NCBI RefSeq assembly: GCF_028623165.1 | Contig: NZ_CP117768.1 | Location: 1,240,001-1,304,000 of the forward strand | Direction of reading: 5' to 3' | DNA length: 64,000 nt | From: Nostoc sp. UHCC 0926 | Lineage (GTDB): Bacteria > Cyanobacteriota > Cyanobacteriia > Cyanobacteriales > Nostocaceae | Shown here: in pieces, positions 43,303 through 52,498 of the stretch | Layout of the letters: each line of letters opens with the position of its first letter | Numbering within the stretch: position 1 is the stretch's first letter | The notes under the pieces: generated by a model | Database searches by the model: none | Told to the model about the DNA's origin: nothing | The model's input: the letters and a program-made list of their open reading frames with translations, nothing else | Translations under genes and position numbers: made by a program

Positions 43303-43578
43303 ATGGCTGTAACAGTTTTAGTTCCTACTACTCTTCAGAATTTGACTAATAATCAAGCTACTCTAGAATCCAACGGTAGCACTATTGCTGAATTGTTGGA
43401 CTCCTTAGAACAAAGCTTTCCTGGTATTAAATCCCGGTTGTGCGATGAAGAAGGCAAGCTACGTCGGTTTGTAAATTTTTACGTCGATAGCGAAGATATC
43501 CGTCATTTAGATGGTATTAACACAGCCTTGAAAGATGGTGATGAAGTAAGTATTGTCCCCGCTGTCGCTGGTGGTTAA
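43303..43578 (+). CDS. MoaD/ThiS-family sulfur-carrier-like protein
   Basis: 91 residues with the ubiquitin-like fold of sulfur carriers. It has an N-terminal strand ([11 protein letters not shown]), a helix starting [28 protein letters not shown], and a C-terminus of [14 protein letters not shown]. The final Gly-Gly is what an E1-like enzyme adenylates and converts to thiocarboxylate. No moaE, moeB or thiG is adjacent. Its neighbour is a PLP-dependent threonine synthase, recalling the CysO-CysM pairing of mycobacteria, so a sulfur-transfer role linked to amino-acid synthesis is a fair hypothesis rather than molybdopterin or thiamine synthesis. Confidence 0.88.
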   Translation: MAVTVLVPTTLQNLTNNQATLESNGSTIAELLDSLEQSFPGIKSRLCDEEGKLRRFVNFYVDSEDIRHLDGINTALKDGDEVSIVPAVAGG

Positions 43579-43959
43579 TACAGAGAACATCAAATAAAGT
43601 AGAAGGCTGACTAAACAAAGCTTTGAGAGATTGCCTCGTTCCCAGTCTCAGACTGGGAATGCTGATTAAAATAATTCGTAATTCGTAAGCTTTTTTGATG
43701 TGCCAAAGTGGCACACCTTATGCAATATTAATTAACGACAATATAAAACTAAATTTTTTTGCTGCAATTCATAACTAGACCTTTTGAGTAATGATTAATT
43801 TGTGCTGATAGTAAAATTTATAGCTGATAAAAATATCAAATTACAGAGAAATTAATGTTCGTGTCTTATTGGTAAGTATTTGGCAATTTGGCAGATTGTG
43901 ATTAGAGTCTTTTGATATATTGCAGAAATTACCAAGATGTTTTTACTTATTATACAGAG

Positions 43960-43983
43960 GACGGGCTAACCCCCGTCTTTTTT
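43960..43983 (+). terminator. Rho-independent terminator, orphan
   Basis: GACGGG-CTAACC-CCCGTC is followed by TTTTTT. It lies 380 bases after the MoaD-like gene and before the porin pseudogene. It either ends a long thrC transcript or the 3' end of an unannotated small RNA. Confidence 0.82.
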
Positions 43984-44074
43984 GTTGCGCCCAATTGGGT
44001 ATAAGCGCCTGTCAACATAATTAATAATTATTGGGTCAATACTTAAGTTTTATAATATTTATGTACAAACAGAA

Positions 44075-44245
44075 TTAAAAACTAAAAGTACTCCGCAGAA
44101 TGCCGATAGTAACTGAGTCACTATCTGGTGTGTGACCAGGCTCCAAGATATGAATTATTCCTGGTGTAATGCTCATGTTATCTGTTAGCTGGAAACGATA
44201 AAATGCCTCAATTTGGGTGGTAGTGTATTCGCGATCATCTAGTGT
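44075..44245 (-). pseudogene. 3' remnant of an OprB-type porin gene
   Basis: Reading from ~44245 down to the stop at 44075, the frame gives DDREYTTTQIEAFYRFQLTD, then NMSITPGIIHILEPGHTPDS and a terminus RSTFSF. This is the last ~55 residues of cyanobacterial SLH/OprB-type (carbohydrate or iron-uptake) porins. The remaining several hundred residues are missing; upstream sequence is unrelated. It is therefore a deletion remnant, in the gap 43579-44549. Confidence 0.75.
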
Positions 44246-44426
44246 TCATATGGGGAGATTTACGGATTTTGGACAAAATTAGACTTAATCCTTCTGGGCA
44301 ACTTCTGAAAGGACGAGTATAACAGGGTATTAAGTAGTGGGGACTTTTAAGAGGCAGAGGGGCTGAGGGGGCAGGGGAGAGAGGGGATAGAGGGAGAAAT
44401 AACTAATACCCAATACAACTCTTGGA

Positions 44427-44467
44427 GAGGCTGCGCCCTAAGCGTAGCTATGCCGCAGGCTTTACGG
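44427..44467. repeat. 41-bp dispersed repeat, copy A
   Basis: GAGGCTGCGCCCTAAGCGTA... is identical, in inverted orientation, to 47568-47608. Adjacent bases up to ~44502 (ACGCTCTTGCGTTCGCTCAC) belong to the same repeat family. Confidence 0.85.
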
Positions 44468-44549
44468 CAACTCTTAGAGACGCTCTTGCGTTCGCTCACT
44501 ACAAGTGCCCAATGCTCAAAAATATCCACTGGATTGATTGAAAACTAAT

Positions 44550-46910
44550 ATGGCAAACCGCTCACGCAAGCTGACGCCAAAAGCCTCTAAACTAAATAAA
44601 CCTCATGCAGGTGCGATGAAACGCATCGCCAAAAAACCCCAGAAAAAGCTTAAACGGGGAAGTTGGTTGTCGTCAACGCTAGCGATCGCAATTCTGTTGA
44701 GTAGTGCTAGTCTAATTATGGCTTTTGCCTGGATTAGCGTTCTCTTCATCTTCAATCCAGACCAGGTAAGCTGGCTAAATAAAATTTTACCCGCATGGGC
44801 ACAAATCCCCCTTGGTAAGCACGAACGTCCTCAAAGTCTCAAACAAATTCAACTCAATTTGAGTAAAGAAAACAAAATGTTTGGGGAAACTCTGCCTTTA
44901 CATCAGGATGCGAAAAACTCATTTTTACTGCCAGTCTTTCAACAGCGTGCTAATTGTCAATCTGATTGTAAACAACTTGTGGAACTCAGGGTTTACCAGC
45001 GCTCAGAAGAGTTAGAGTTTAAATCTCAGTCAGAAAATTACTATTATTTAGCAACTCAATTACCTGTAACCGGGCCAGAAGAATCCTTTGTGATTTCTCC
45101 CTTACTTGATGGGACATCAGAACCCCAAGATATCAGCATTCCCCTACCTTTAACTGAAGTGCAACGCTTTGACGGTGGGACACCATTATCAGGGGTTTGG
45201 TTTAATTTGGGGGGTCAACGCCAACAAGGAACTAGTGCGTTCGCCTACGGCCACATCGTATACTACAATCCAGAACGCACCAATTTACTACAAATGTTGT
45301 CTTGGACTAGTCCTAGCGGACAATTGCCCAAATGGCGGCAGGTAACTGGTGATGGTACAAAAGAGTTAGTTGTTGAGCAAACTATAGGTTTAGAACCGTA
45401 CTTACAGGTTTACCAAGTCAAGCCTCTGAAGTTATTCCTCAAACCAATTCAATTGGAGGCAATTACTCTCCAATCACCAGCCCTCAAGGATTCTGCATAC
45501 CAAAATGCCTTGTCAATTGCCCGTAGTGGACTGTGGACACCAGCCTTTGAATGGTTGAAATTCATCAAAAAACAACGTAAAGGAGTTTTGCCAGAAGCGG
45601 CGCAAGCGCAAATGGATTTGATTCGCTTGCATTCCCAACTTACTAAAACCCAAGCTGATAAAAATTGGGCAAGTCCTAGTCAAGAAGTGTTAGCAGATTT
45701 GATTGATGGTCGTTGGGGAAAAGCTTTACAGGTGTTTGAAGCGTCGCCACATAATGCTCAAGAAATTGCTACCCTACTCAAAGCTGATAAAAAACGGTTG
45801 TGGAATCGCACAGTGGCGGCGTTGCGGGTAAACCCAAATAGACTAGAGGTGCAAGCTTGGTTTGCTTTGATTTTAGCAGTTCAGCAGGGAGAGGAACATG
45901 CTAATTCCTGGTTAAAGGCGCAACCAAAAATTACAAAAGATAATTTTGTCTATATTCAAGGTCTGTTAGCAAGACTCAATAATCAGGGTACAAAGTCGCA
46001 AATATCCTCTACTCACCCTAGTCAAATTGTCGGTACAGTGCAACCAATTACTCAAGTTACCAGCACCGAATGGCTGCAACCAAATTCCCCAACGAACCTG
46101 AAACTCACAGATAACCAAGTTTGGTATCAGGTGGAGGTGAGTGCTTTTAATGACGGGAAACGCTGGCTAAATTCCTCCTTTGAGAATTTAAACCCACCCA
46201 AAACTGACGCCGCCAAATTTTTCTGGAAAACTTTGGGAATCACTTCTGACCCTGAAATCCAGATTGTGGTCTGGTTACCAAATGGAGAACAACAAATTAC
46301 TATAGCCGCTATCAAAGCGGTGCAACTACGGGGTAAAGTTTTGCGCCTATTAGCTGCTGGCCCAAAAACTCCAGAGAATCAAAACGATGTTCTTCAACCC
46401 AAACCTTTAGCCTTAACAAATGCAGCACTGGAATGGGTGCAACCATCTCCAATAACTCTACAAGAACTGCATCAACAAAATCCCCAAGGGGTCAAGGTAA
46501 TGTTATCAACTGTGTGGCAATCTTTACAACAATCTGGTGAAGTTCCGGCTGGTGCTATTCCTAACTTTGAACAGATGCAGGAAAAGTTGGGTGATTGGCC
46601 CGTTCAAGTGATTGATTTAACAAATAACGCTCAACCAGAAATAATACTGACTATCTCAGCAGCAGCAATCGCATCCTTGAATCAGCCTACATCTGGAATT
46701 CAGGGGAAAAACACAGAGCAACACCGTGATCGGACTATAATTTTGTCTGATAGCAATGAAGTCATTTACACTGATTTTACAGGAAATTACTTCCAAAGGC
46801 TCTCTGCGATCGCCAAGCTTTCAGGGGTGCAATCCTTAGCTTTATTAGTAGAAAATGCTCATAACTACAGTTTGAGACGCTGGTCAGAGAAAAATCAGCG
46901 CTTTGAATAG
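44550..46910 (+). CDS. Membrane-anchored protein of unknown function
   Basis: 786 residues from the ATG at 44550 (a TTG lies 12 bases upstream). A very basic N-terminus (RKLTPKASKL...KKPQKKLKRG) is followed by one membrane helix at ~42-68; the large remainder should be periplasmic. It contains a Cys pair (RANCQSDCKQLVEL, ~135), a beta-rich part (~140-310) and a helical region (~320-470) resembling short TPR-like repeats. A Gln/Pro-rich linker and a final alpha/beta part (IILSDSNEVIYTDFTGNYFQ...) follow. I do not recognise the family. It is bracketed by an exact 41-bp inverted repeat. Confidence 0.75.
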   Translation: MANRSRKLTPKASKLNKPHAGAMKRIAKKPQKKLKRGSWLSSTLAIAILLSSASLIMAFAWISVLFIFNPDQVSWLNKILPAWAQIPLGKHERPQSLKQIQLNLSKENKMFGETLPLHQDAKNSFLLPVFQQRANCQSDCKQLVELRVYQRSEELEFKSQSENYYYLATQLPVTGPEESFVISPLLDGTSEPQDISIPLPLTEVQRFDGGTPLSGVWFNLGGQRQQGTSAFAYGHIVYYNPERTNLLQMLSWTSPSGQLPKWRQVTGDGTKELVVEQTIGLEPYLQVYQVKPLKLFLKPIQLEAITLQSPALKDSAYQNALSIARSGLWTPAFEWLKFIKKQRKGVLPEAAQAQMDLIRLHSQLTKTQADKNWASPSQEVLADLIDGRWGKALQVFEASPHNAQEIATLLKADKKRLWNRTVAALRVNPNRLEVQAWFALILAVQQGEEHANSWLKAQPKITKDNFVYIQGLLARLNNQGTKSQISSTHPSQIVGTVQPITQVTSTEWLQPNSPTNLKLTDNQVWYQVEVSAFNDGKRWLNSSFENLNPPKTDAAKFFWKTLGITSDPEIQIVVWLPNGEQQITIAAIKAVQLRGKVLRLLAAGPKTPENQNDVLQPKPLALTNAALEWVQPSPITLQELHQQNPQGVKVMLSTVWQSLQQSGEVPAGAIPNFEQMQEKLGDWPVQVIDLTNNAQPEIILTISAAAIASLNQPTSGIQGKNTEQHRDRTIILSDSNEVIYTDFTGNYFQRLSAIAKLSGVQSLALLVENAHNYSLRRWSEKNQRFE

Positions 46911-46989
46911 CACACCTCTTACTCAAATTTACCCTTTCTCAAATTTAAATTAGAGAGGGGAAAAGCGATCGCTTTTCTACTAGACTGAC

Positions 46990-47181
46990 TTATTCTTTTT
47001 GGTTATTGTCGGCTAGACGTTGGTGCTTCAGGTTTTCCAACTGCTGCAACAGGGAGTCTACCTCTGCTTGTAAATGCATAAACTTAGCTTGCTGATCGTC
47101 TTGATAATAAGACTTGGTTAACTTACTGACCCAGTTAGTCTGAGACTCGCGATCGGAAACACTAGATAAACAAGTAGGCAT
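46990..47181 (-). CDS. Small coiled-coil hypothetical protein
   Basis: 63 residues. The C-terminal half (FMHLQAEVDSLLQQLENLKHQ) has heptad spacing of Leu/Val and should form a coiled coil. The N-terminus includes TNWVSKLTKSYY. No signal or membrane segment is seen. It is convergent with the 786-residue gene (80 bases apart). Likely real but function unknown. Confidence 0.55.
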   Translation of the reverse strand: MPTCLSSVSDRESQTNWVSKLTKSYYQDDQQAKFMHLQAEVDSLLQQLENLKHQRLADNNQKE

Positions 47182-48066
47182 CGCTAATTAAATCCACAAC
47201 TTAACTCACACCATTAGAAATATTATAATAATCCTCTTTTAAGCTTTATTACAATATTGGATATTTTCAATCAATTACTCTAATGGATTTTAGGTTCAAT
47301 CATAAGAGACGGTGATCATAATGGCTGTGTTCCAAAGAAAACATTACCCCAAGTATGCAAAGCTTCGTCCACTCGACGGTACTTAGCAATACTTAATTCA
47401 TAACCTGTCAATTCAATTATGGTTGTATGAATTATTATCGCTGTTTTCTGGTAATTTACGTAAGAAATTAGATGTGGATTGTATCAAGAATTAGGCCAAA
47501 TTATGAAAAGATGTAAGGTGCAGCACTTGCCATACCCCTTCTCTTAAAGCTTGCTATACACAGCGTCCCGTAAAGCCTGCGGCATAGCTACGCTTAGGGC
47601 GCAGCCTCTGGTAGAGAAGGCAAAAAGAAGGCTGCTGCAAAGGAAAGGCAGCCTGTTATGTATTTTCCCCGGCAGTTGGAGCGAATAGCATGGGAAAATA
47701 CACATAGACATGTTCACGAAGCATCTCGCACAGAAGTGGCTTTTTGCAAGGTAGGAATAAGAATTTCACAGACTTCTAACGTAAGTCTCATACATTTGCC
47801 GATCATTTTTCACCCCGTCAGCATCCCCAAGCTAATTCGTTAAACCGAAGGTCGCCGTGGCGGTCTATGATAAACTGACATTCAAAATAAAATAAAAATG
47901 GCAAGTCAAACGCCTGCACCACAAAAATAATATTCTTTTGGAATTAGGGGACTATTAACTCTTAACTGGCAACGAAAAATTCACTTTCTTCCTCTTCGCC
48001 ATTCTGCCCTTCCCTATACCATCCTCTCTAAATATCCAATCCTTACATTAAGAAATATTAAATCCT
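47182..48066. other. Gene-poor intergenic region
   Basis: 885 bases with the 41-bp repeat copy B and related repeat sequence to 47620. The frame 47658-47843 (MYFPRQLERIAWEN...) has no clear ribosome site and an unremarkable composition, so I do not call it. A fragment MAVFQRKHYPKYAKLRPLDG at 47321 stops quickly and may be a relic. Confidence 0.5.
47568..47608. repeat. 41-bp dispersed repeat, copy B
   Basis: CCGTAAAGCCTGCGGCATAG... is the exact reverse complement of 44427-44467. Confidence 0.85.
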
Positions 48067-49158
48067 GTGACTTTGAGCCTGTCTGTTGCTAAATCTCATC
48101 GCCAACCCTGGCCCGGACTGATAGAAGCCTATCGCGAATACTTGCCTGTCAGCGAAAAAACACCGATTGTAACTCTGTTGGAGGGAAACACACCCCTAAT
48201 ACCAGTGCCAGCGATCGCAGAACGTATTGGCAGACAAGTGCGGGTTTTTGTAAAATATGACGGTCTGAATCCCACCGGCAGCTTCAAAGACCGGGGGATG
48301 ACTATGGCAATTTCCAAAGCCAAAGAAGCAGGGGCAAAAGCAGTAATTTGTGCCAGCACCGGCAATACCTCAGCGGCCGCTGCCGCTTACGCAAGGCGTG
48401 GGGGGATGAATACTTTCGTACTAATTCCCGACGGTTATGTGGCGTTGGGCAAGTTAGCCCAAGCATTAGTGTATGGTGCAGAAGTATTGGCAATCAAAGG
48501 TAATTTTGACCAAGCCCTAGAAATTGTCCGCGAGATGGCCGAAAGCTATCCGGTAACTTTGGTAAATTCGGTCAATCCCTACCGTCTAGAAGGGCAGAAA
48601 ACAGCAGCCTTTGAAATTGTCGATGTGCTGGGTGATGCGCCAGACTGGCTGTGTATCCCCGTGGGCAATGCAGGGAATATAACAGCATATTGGATGGGAT
48701 TTTGTCAATATCATCAAGATGGGAAGTGCGATCGCCTACCCCGGATGATGGGATTCCAAGCCGCAGGTGCAGCCCCTTTAGTACACGGTCAGCCAGTGGC
48801 AGATCCTGAAACCCTAGCCACAGCAATTCGCATTGGCAACCCTGCTAGTTGGGAGTTAGCTGTTGCAGCGCAAACCGCAAGTCAGGGAAATTTCCACGCC
48901 GTTACCGATGCAGAAATTCTCGACGCTTATCGACTTTTGGCAGGATCAGAAGGTATCTTCTGCGAACCTGCTAGCGCCGCTTCTGTAGCCGGGTTGTTGC
49001 AGCTGAAAGACCAAATTCCTACAGGGGCGACAGTGGTTTGTGTCCTCACAGGGAATGGTCTAAAAGACCCAGATACAGCCATTAAACACAATCACAGTCA
49101 ATTTAAACAGGGTATTACAGCAAAACTGGGCGCAGTAGCGGAGGCAATGGGATTTTAA
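48067..49158 (+). CDS. thrC: Threonine synthase, short form
   Basis: 363 residues, starting at GTG. PLP lysine in TGSFKDRGM (K74), [14 protein letters not shown], a phosphate-binding [12 protein letters not shown], and [12 protein letters not shown] near the end. This is the standard bacterial threonine synthase length without the zinc-finger extension of the 41904 gene. Identity between the two is low by eye, so this is two families rather than a recent duplication. One of them may serve a different substrate. Upstream is the 885-bp gap; downstream are dispersed repeats. Confidence 0.94.
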   Translation: MTLSLSVAKSHRQPWPGLIEAYREYLPVSEKTPIVTLLEGNTPLIPVPAIAERIGRQVRVFVKYDGLNPTGSFKDRGMTMAISKAKEAGAKAVICASTGNTSAAAAAYARRGGMNTFVLIPDGYVALGKLAQALVYGAEVLAIKGNFDQALEIVREMAESYPVTLVNSVNPYRLEGQKTAAFEIVDVLGDAPDWLCIPVGNAGNITAYWMGFCQYHQDGKCDRLPRMMGFQAAGAAPLVHGQPVADPETLATAIRIGNPASWELAVAAQTASQGNFHAVTDAEILDAYRLLAGSEGIFCEPASAASVAGLLQLKDQIPTGATVVCVLTGNGLKDPDTAIKHNHSQFKQGITAKLGAVAEAMGF

Positions 49159-49202
49159 CTACTCTGGAACTTAGAGCGATCGTAATATCTAATTGAAAAA
49201 TT

Positions 49203-49310
49203 GCGTAGGCATTCGCGCAGCGTCTCGTAGAGAAGCCTACCGTACCCTTCCCTACGGGATGCTAGGGGCGAACGGGATCTTGCTACGCGTAGCGGACGCA
49301 CCAGAAGGGA
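49203..49310. repeat. Compound small dispersed repeat
   Basis: AGGCATTCGCGCAGCGTCTC plus GTAGAGAAGCCTACC and TTGCTACGCGTAGCGGACGC share cores with copies at 3.4, 18.1 and 19.3 kb. At least two elements appear nested. Confidence 0.7.
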
Positions 49311-49390
49311 TCAGCAGCCAGGATTTTTCAGTCTGGCAAGTGTCAAAATAATCTTAGATAATTTTTAAGCAACTACTTGATCATTTTGTA

Positions 49391-49981
49391 ATGACTCATT
49401 CTACTGATATCGCCACCTTAGCCCGCTTAATGGCAGCTGACTTTAGCAATCAAGAACAAGCTTTTGAAAATCCGCCTTTTTATGCCCACATTCGCGTGTG
49501 TATCCGTCCCCTTCCCTTGGAATTGTTCTCAGGGGTAAGTTTGTTTCTCGAACAAGCTTACGATTTTATGCTCAATCAACCCTATCGGATGCGGGTAATG
49601 AAATTGATTCCGGCAGAAAACCACATTGTTATTGAACACTACACGGTTAAAGAAGAACAAAAATTTTATGGCGCATCTCGTGACCCGGAACGTTTAAAAG
49701 TTTTATCCCTTGACCAATTGGAAAAAATGTCAGGTTGCAACATGGTTGTAGAGTGGACAGGTCATAGCTTCAAAGGCAGGGTTGAACCTGGTAAAGGCTG
49801 CATTGTAGTTCGTGACGGCAAAAATACTTATCTGGATAACGAATTTGAGATTGACGCTAAAGAATTCTTTAGCCTTGACCGGGGAAGGGATTTAGACACT
49901 GATGAACGTCTGTGGGGTTCTATCGCCGGGCCATTTCACTTTGTTCGCTGGGGTAATTTTGCCGATGAAGTGAAGGTGTAA
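49391..49981 (+). CDS. cpcT: Phycobiliprotein chromophore lyase, CpcT/CpeT family
   Basis: 196 residues. The family attaches phycocyanobilin to the beta-153/155 cysteine of phycocyanin or phycoerythrocyanin. Hallmarks are the N-terminal LARLMAADFSNQEQAFENPPFYAHI, VFL-type strand SGVSLFLEQAYDF, YRMRVMKLIP, MSGCNMVVEW and the C-terminal DERLWGSIAGPFHFVRW. Length is right for CpcT. It is away from the phycocyanin operon, and its start follows a dispersed-repeat block. The paralogous CpeT function cannot be fully excluded. Confidence 0.93.
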   Translation: MTHSTDIATLARLMAADFSNQEQAFENPPFYAHIRVCIRPLPLELFSGVSLFLEQAYDFMLNQPYRMRVMKLIPAENHIVIEHYTVKEEQKFYGASRDPERLKVLSLDQLEKMSGCNMVVEWTGHSFKGRVEPGKGCIVVRDGKNTYLDNEFEIDAKEFFSLDRGRDLDTDERLWGSIAGPFHFVRWGNFADEVKV

Positions 49982-50462
49982 CAAGTGACCTTGAGGAGTG
50001 AAACATTAAAACTTATAACTCATTTGTTGTTGGTATAAGGCAGCAGGAAAGATGATTTTAGCCTGGTCAATATACACATAGTTTGGTTTTATTTGCTGAT
50101 AGCTATTTGTGTATATTATGTATCAGCTATGACATATTGATGCTATTAAGGGAAGCTCAGGAAGAACCCGGAAACAACCCAGGATGTTACAAATAACCCT
50201 GGTGATTTGTTTTTATGGATAAATAAATATACATCATCAGAAATCCAGGCAGACTCCAGAGCTTCCATTAATCTGCTAAGGGTTGTTTGTGCTATGGTCA
50301 ACCTCCCTAGCGATCGCCTAAAGACTACCAGAAACATCCAGTTAACCCACTATCTCTACCTCAGAATCCTATGCTATCATGGGTTAACTAGCGTCCCTAT
50401 GGCTACTGAATGGCTACTAAGATAGCTTAGGAACATTAAAGTAGTTCAGGGAATCCTGCTGT
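49982..50462. other. Intergenic region before tRNA-Cys
   Basis: 481 bases. Short frames run on both strands (50207-50425 plus, 50146-50337 minus) but overlap each other and have no ribosome sites. Nothing else recognised. Confidence 0.5.
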
Positions 50463-50533
<71 letters not shown>

Positions 50534-50599
50534 TTAAATAAATACAAGCATTACAGGGCTTCTAAGTCCTTTTTTAATGGGAGTTGTAGGGCTTCTTTC

Positions 50600-50694
50600 C
50601 AGAGCCTTTCGAGATTTTTGCGGTAATTTTGGGTAGTTTGGGGAAACAACTGGGGTAACATATGTAAGGCAAAGGTCTTTACCCCAATACACAT
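50600..50694 (-). other. Candidate small ORF region beside tRNA-Cys
   Basis: On the minus strand a short frame (about 48 codons from near 50694 to a stop near 50551) encodes a basic helical peptide ending YRKNLERLWKEALQLPLKKD. It begins MCIGVKTF. It lies between the tRNA and the integrase remnant, where a small excisionase-like gene might be expected, but there is no clear ribosome site. Coordinates are approximate. Confidence 0.25.
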
Positions 50695-50750
50695 TTCTGG
50701 GGTAAAACTGGGGTAAAGTGGAAGGATAAAGGTGTTAACCCCAGTTAATT
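50649..50750. repeat. Iterated CTGGGGTAA motifs
   Basis: CTGGGGTAA occurs near 50650, 50697 and 50708. Inverted forms TTACCCCA (~50679) and TTAACCCCAG (~50735) are also present, and a further copy is at ~51250. Five sites in 100 bases next to a tRNA and an integrase gene look like arm-type recombinase or replication-protein binding sites. Confidence 0.6.
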
Positions 50751-50769
50751 AACCTTATAGAATCTCAAA

Positions 50770-51168
50770 GATGGATTAAAAACCCAAAGCCAAAGACGTT
50801 TTCCGATTAATCATCAGCAACGTGAAATTTTAGACTCAATCAAGCCTGAGAACTGTAACCCAGATGATTTTATCTTTAGAAGCAAGAAAGGTGGCATAGT
50901 AGATTTTGGAGATTTTCTCAATCATGCTTGGAAAGGTTACAAAAATCACCGTGGTACACATATAGATGGAATCGTAACTCAACTTGTAAAACAGGGTGTA
51001 GTAAGTGAATATCGCAAACCCTATGAATGCAGCATACTTTTATTACTCTTTGCCTGGAAGCTGATATTGATGCCAAGGATGTAGGAAGGTGGGTTGGCAA
51101 CTCTCCAGAAATTATTTACAAGCATTATGCAGGTAATAAACGTAACCTACAGGTGCCAGAATTATAAA
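50770..51168 (+). pseudogene. Tyrosine-family integrase remnant
   Basis: The frame from ~50803 reads INHQQREILDSIKPENCNPD, then FLNHAWKGYKNH and VTQLVKQGVVSEY, and runs into a stop at 51082. A one-base shift near 51030 restores HTFITLCLEADIDAKDVGRW, then VGNSPEIIYKHYAGNKRN to the stop at 51168. This is the catalytic C-terminal domain of a phage-type integrase, with the nucleophilic Tyr in IIYKHYAG. The N-terminal half is absent and there is at least one frameshift, so it is dead. Confidence 0.85.
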
Positions 51169-51584
51169 TTTGTTGAATTAAAAGATAGTAATAATGATGC
51201 ATTCCACTGCATCTGCCCAAAATTTGGTGCGTGCAAAACCTTGTGCTTTAACTGGGGTAAAAATTGATTGAAAAGCTTGAAATACCTGCAAAAAGGTTGT
51301 TTTTCTAGGTCTAACCTCTGCCTTAACCCATCATAAATTTAGCAAGGCTTTAGCACAACTGGTAAAGCCTAGAAAGTAGAAGCTTACTCAACTCAAACTT
51401 GATAGAGGCTTATTGAAAGAGCGATTGGGATTTGAAATTTACCTATAGGCTCTTTGAGACACACAGATTAGAATAATATAGCAACGGTGGTATCATTGCA
51501 TCCAAATGATACCGTAATTTTGTGTAGATATAGAATTCTATCGCCCTGCCAACGGTAGATTATTTCTGAAAGGAGTTTGCTGCA
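51169..51584. other. Remainder of the integration scar
   Basis: 416 bases without a gene. A 9-bp hairpin, GGTATCATT/AATGATACC, is at 51489-51513, ~70 bases before the next gene. Confidence 0.5.
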
Positions 51585-52454
51585 ATGTCCACAACACCAA
51601 CTACTCGACTAATTTTGGAGACTTTACTTCCCCATCTCAAAGTAGCAGCAGCTTATGCCAATTTTCTTCAACCAAAAATTGCTGCACTTCCGGCTAAAGA
51701 ACAAGGCAAAAACTTTTTTGCTGCTGCCCTTACTGATGCAGATGTGGCTATTCAAAATCTAATAGAAGTAGTATTACTGGCCACTTTCCCAGAGATTCGC
51801 TTTTTTGGGGAAGAGTATGAAAGTTCTAACAACACCAAGTATTTTCGTGCTACCGAACTAGGTTCAGAAGGTGATTACTTAGTCACACTCGACCCGATTG
51901 ATGGCACGAAGTTTTACATTGATGGACATTCTAATTACCAAATTATTCTCAGTATTCTAAATTCGGATGACTTTGAAGCAGTACTCGCCATTTCCCCTGC
52001 CGAAAATGTTTATTTTTACGCTTTTAGAGGCGAAGGTGCTTTTAAAGGGACGCTGGAGATGACCTTAGAAGCCTGTGCCCCATTACACATAACATCTGCC
52101 AAACCTTCTATTTTGTTGGGATGGGGAATGAATTCTGTCGCACATTTACTAAAAGATCGATATAAAGTAATCGATATAGCAACTGATTACTCTAGTGATA
52201 TTCAAATTCCTAATCTCAATGGTATTCTCAGTGGCGACTTGAGTGGAGCAGTGATCAAATCGGGCAAATTTATTGATAGTGCTGCACTCGCTTTTATTGC
52301 GAAAGAGGCTGGCTGGATTGTAACTACTCTGGACGGTTCGACTTTACCGCCACTGCACACTTGTAAAAACTATAGCCTGCCTGGATTGATAGTAGCTGCC
52401 TCAAAATCTGTTCATCAAGACCTGCTGTCGGCGATGCAAAGCCTAGCTGTTTGA
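51585..52454 (+). CDS. Inositol monophosphatase-family protein
   Basis: 289 residues. The Mg-dependent phosphatase fold is shown by GEEYESS (metal-binding Glu, ~75-80), LDPIDGTKFYIDG (102-114) and the late motif FIDSAALAFIAKEAG. In many members the central motif reads LDPIDGTxNF; here it is TKFYIDG, followed by a non-standard tail. It may act on inositol phosphates, sugar phosphates or 3'-phosphoadenosine phosphates. The ATG follows AAAGGAGTTTGCTGC, a good ribosome site. panE-like lies 44 bases downstream, so the two may be an operon. Confidence 0.88.
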   Translation: MSTTPTTRLILETLLPHLKVAAAYANFLQPKIAALPAKEQGKNFFAAALTDADVAIQNLIEVVLLATFPEIRFFGEEYESSNNTKYFRATELGSEGDYLVTLDPIDGTKFYIDGHSNYQIILSILNSDDFEAVLAISPAENVYFYAFRGEGAFKGTLEMTLEACAPLHITSAKPSILLGWGMNSVAHLLKDRYKVIDIATDYSSDIQIPNLNGILSGDLSGAVIKSGKFIDSAALAFIAKEAGWIVTTLDGSTLPPLHTCKNYSLPGLIVAASKSVHQDLLSAMQSLAV

Positions 52455-52498
52455 GGGTAAATAACTAGTTAATTATTTGCTAACTATCCCTAAAAAAA

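Noticed and set aside
47658..47843. 61-codon frame
   Set aside because: No clear ribosome site or domain; could be a relic but cannot be supported.
50146..50425. Two overlapping short frames before tRNA-Cys
   Set aside because: Opposite strands over the same bases, no ribosome sites and no recognisable motifs.
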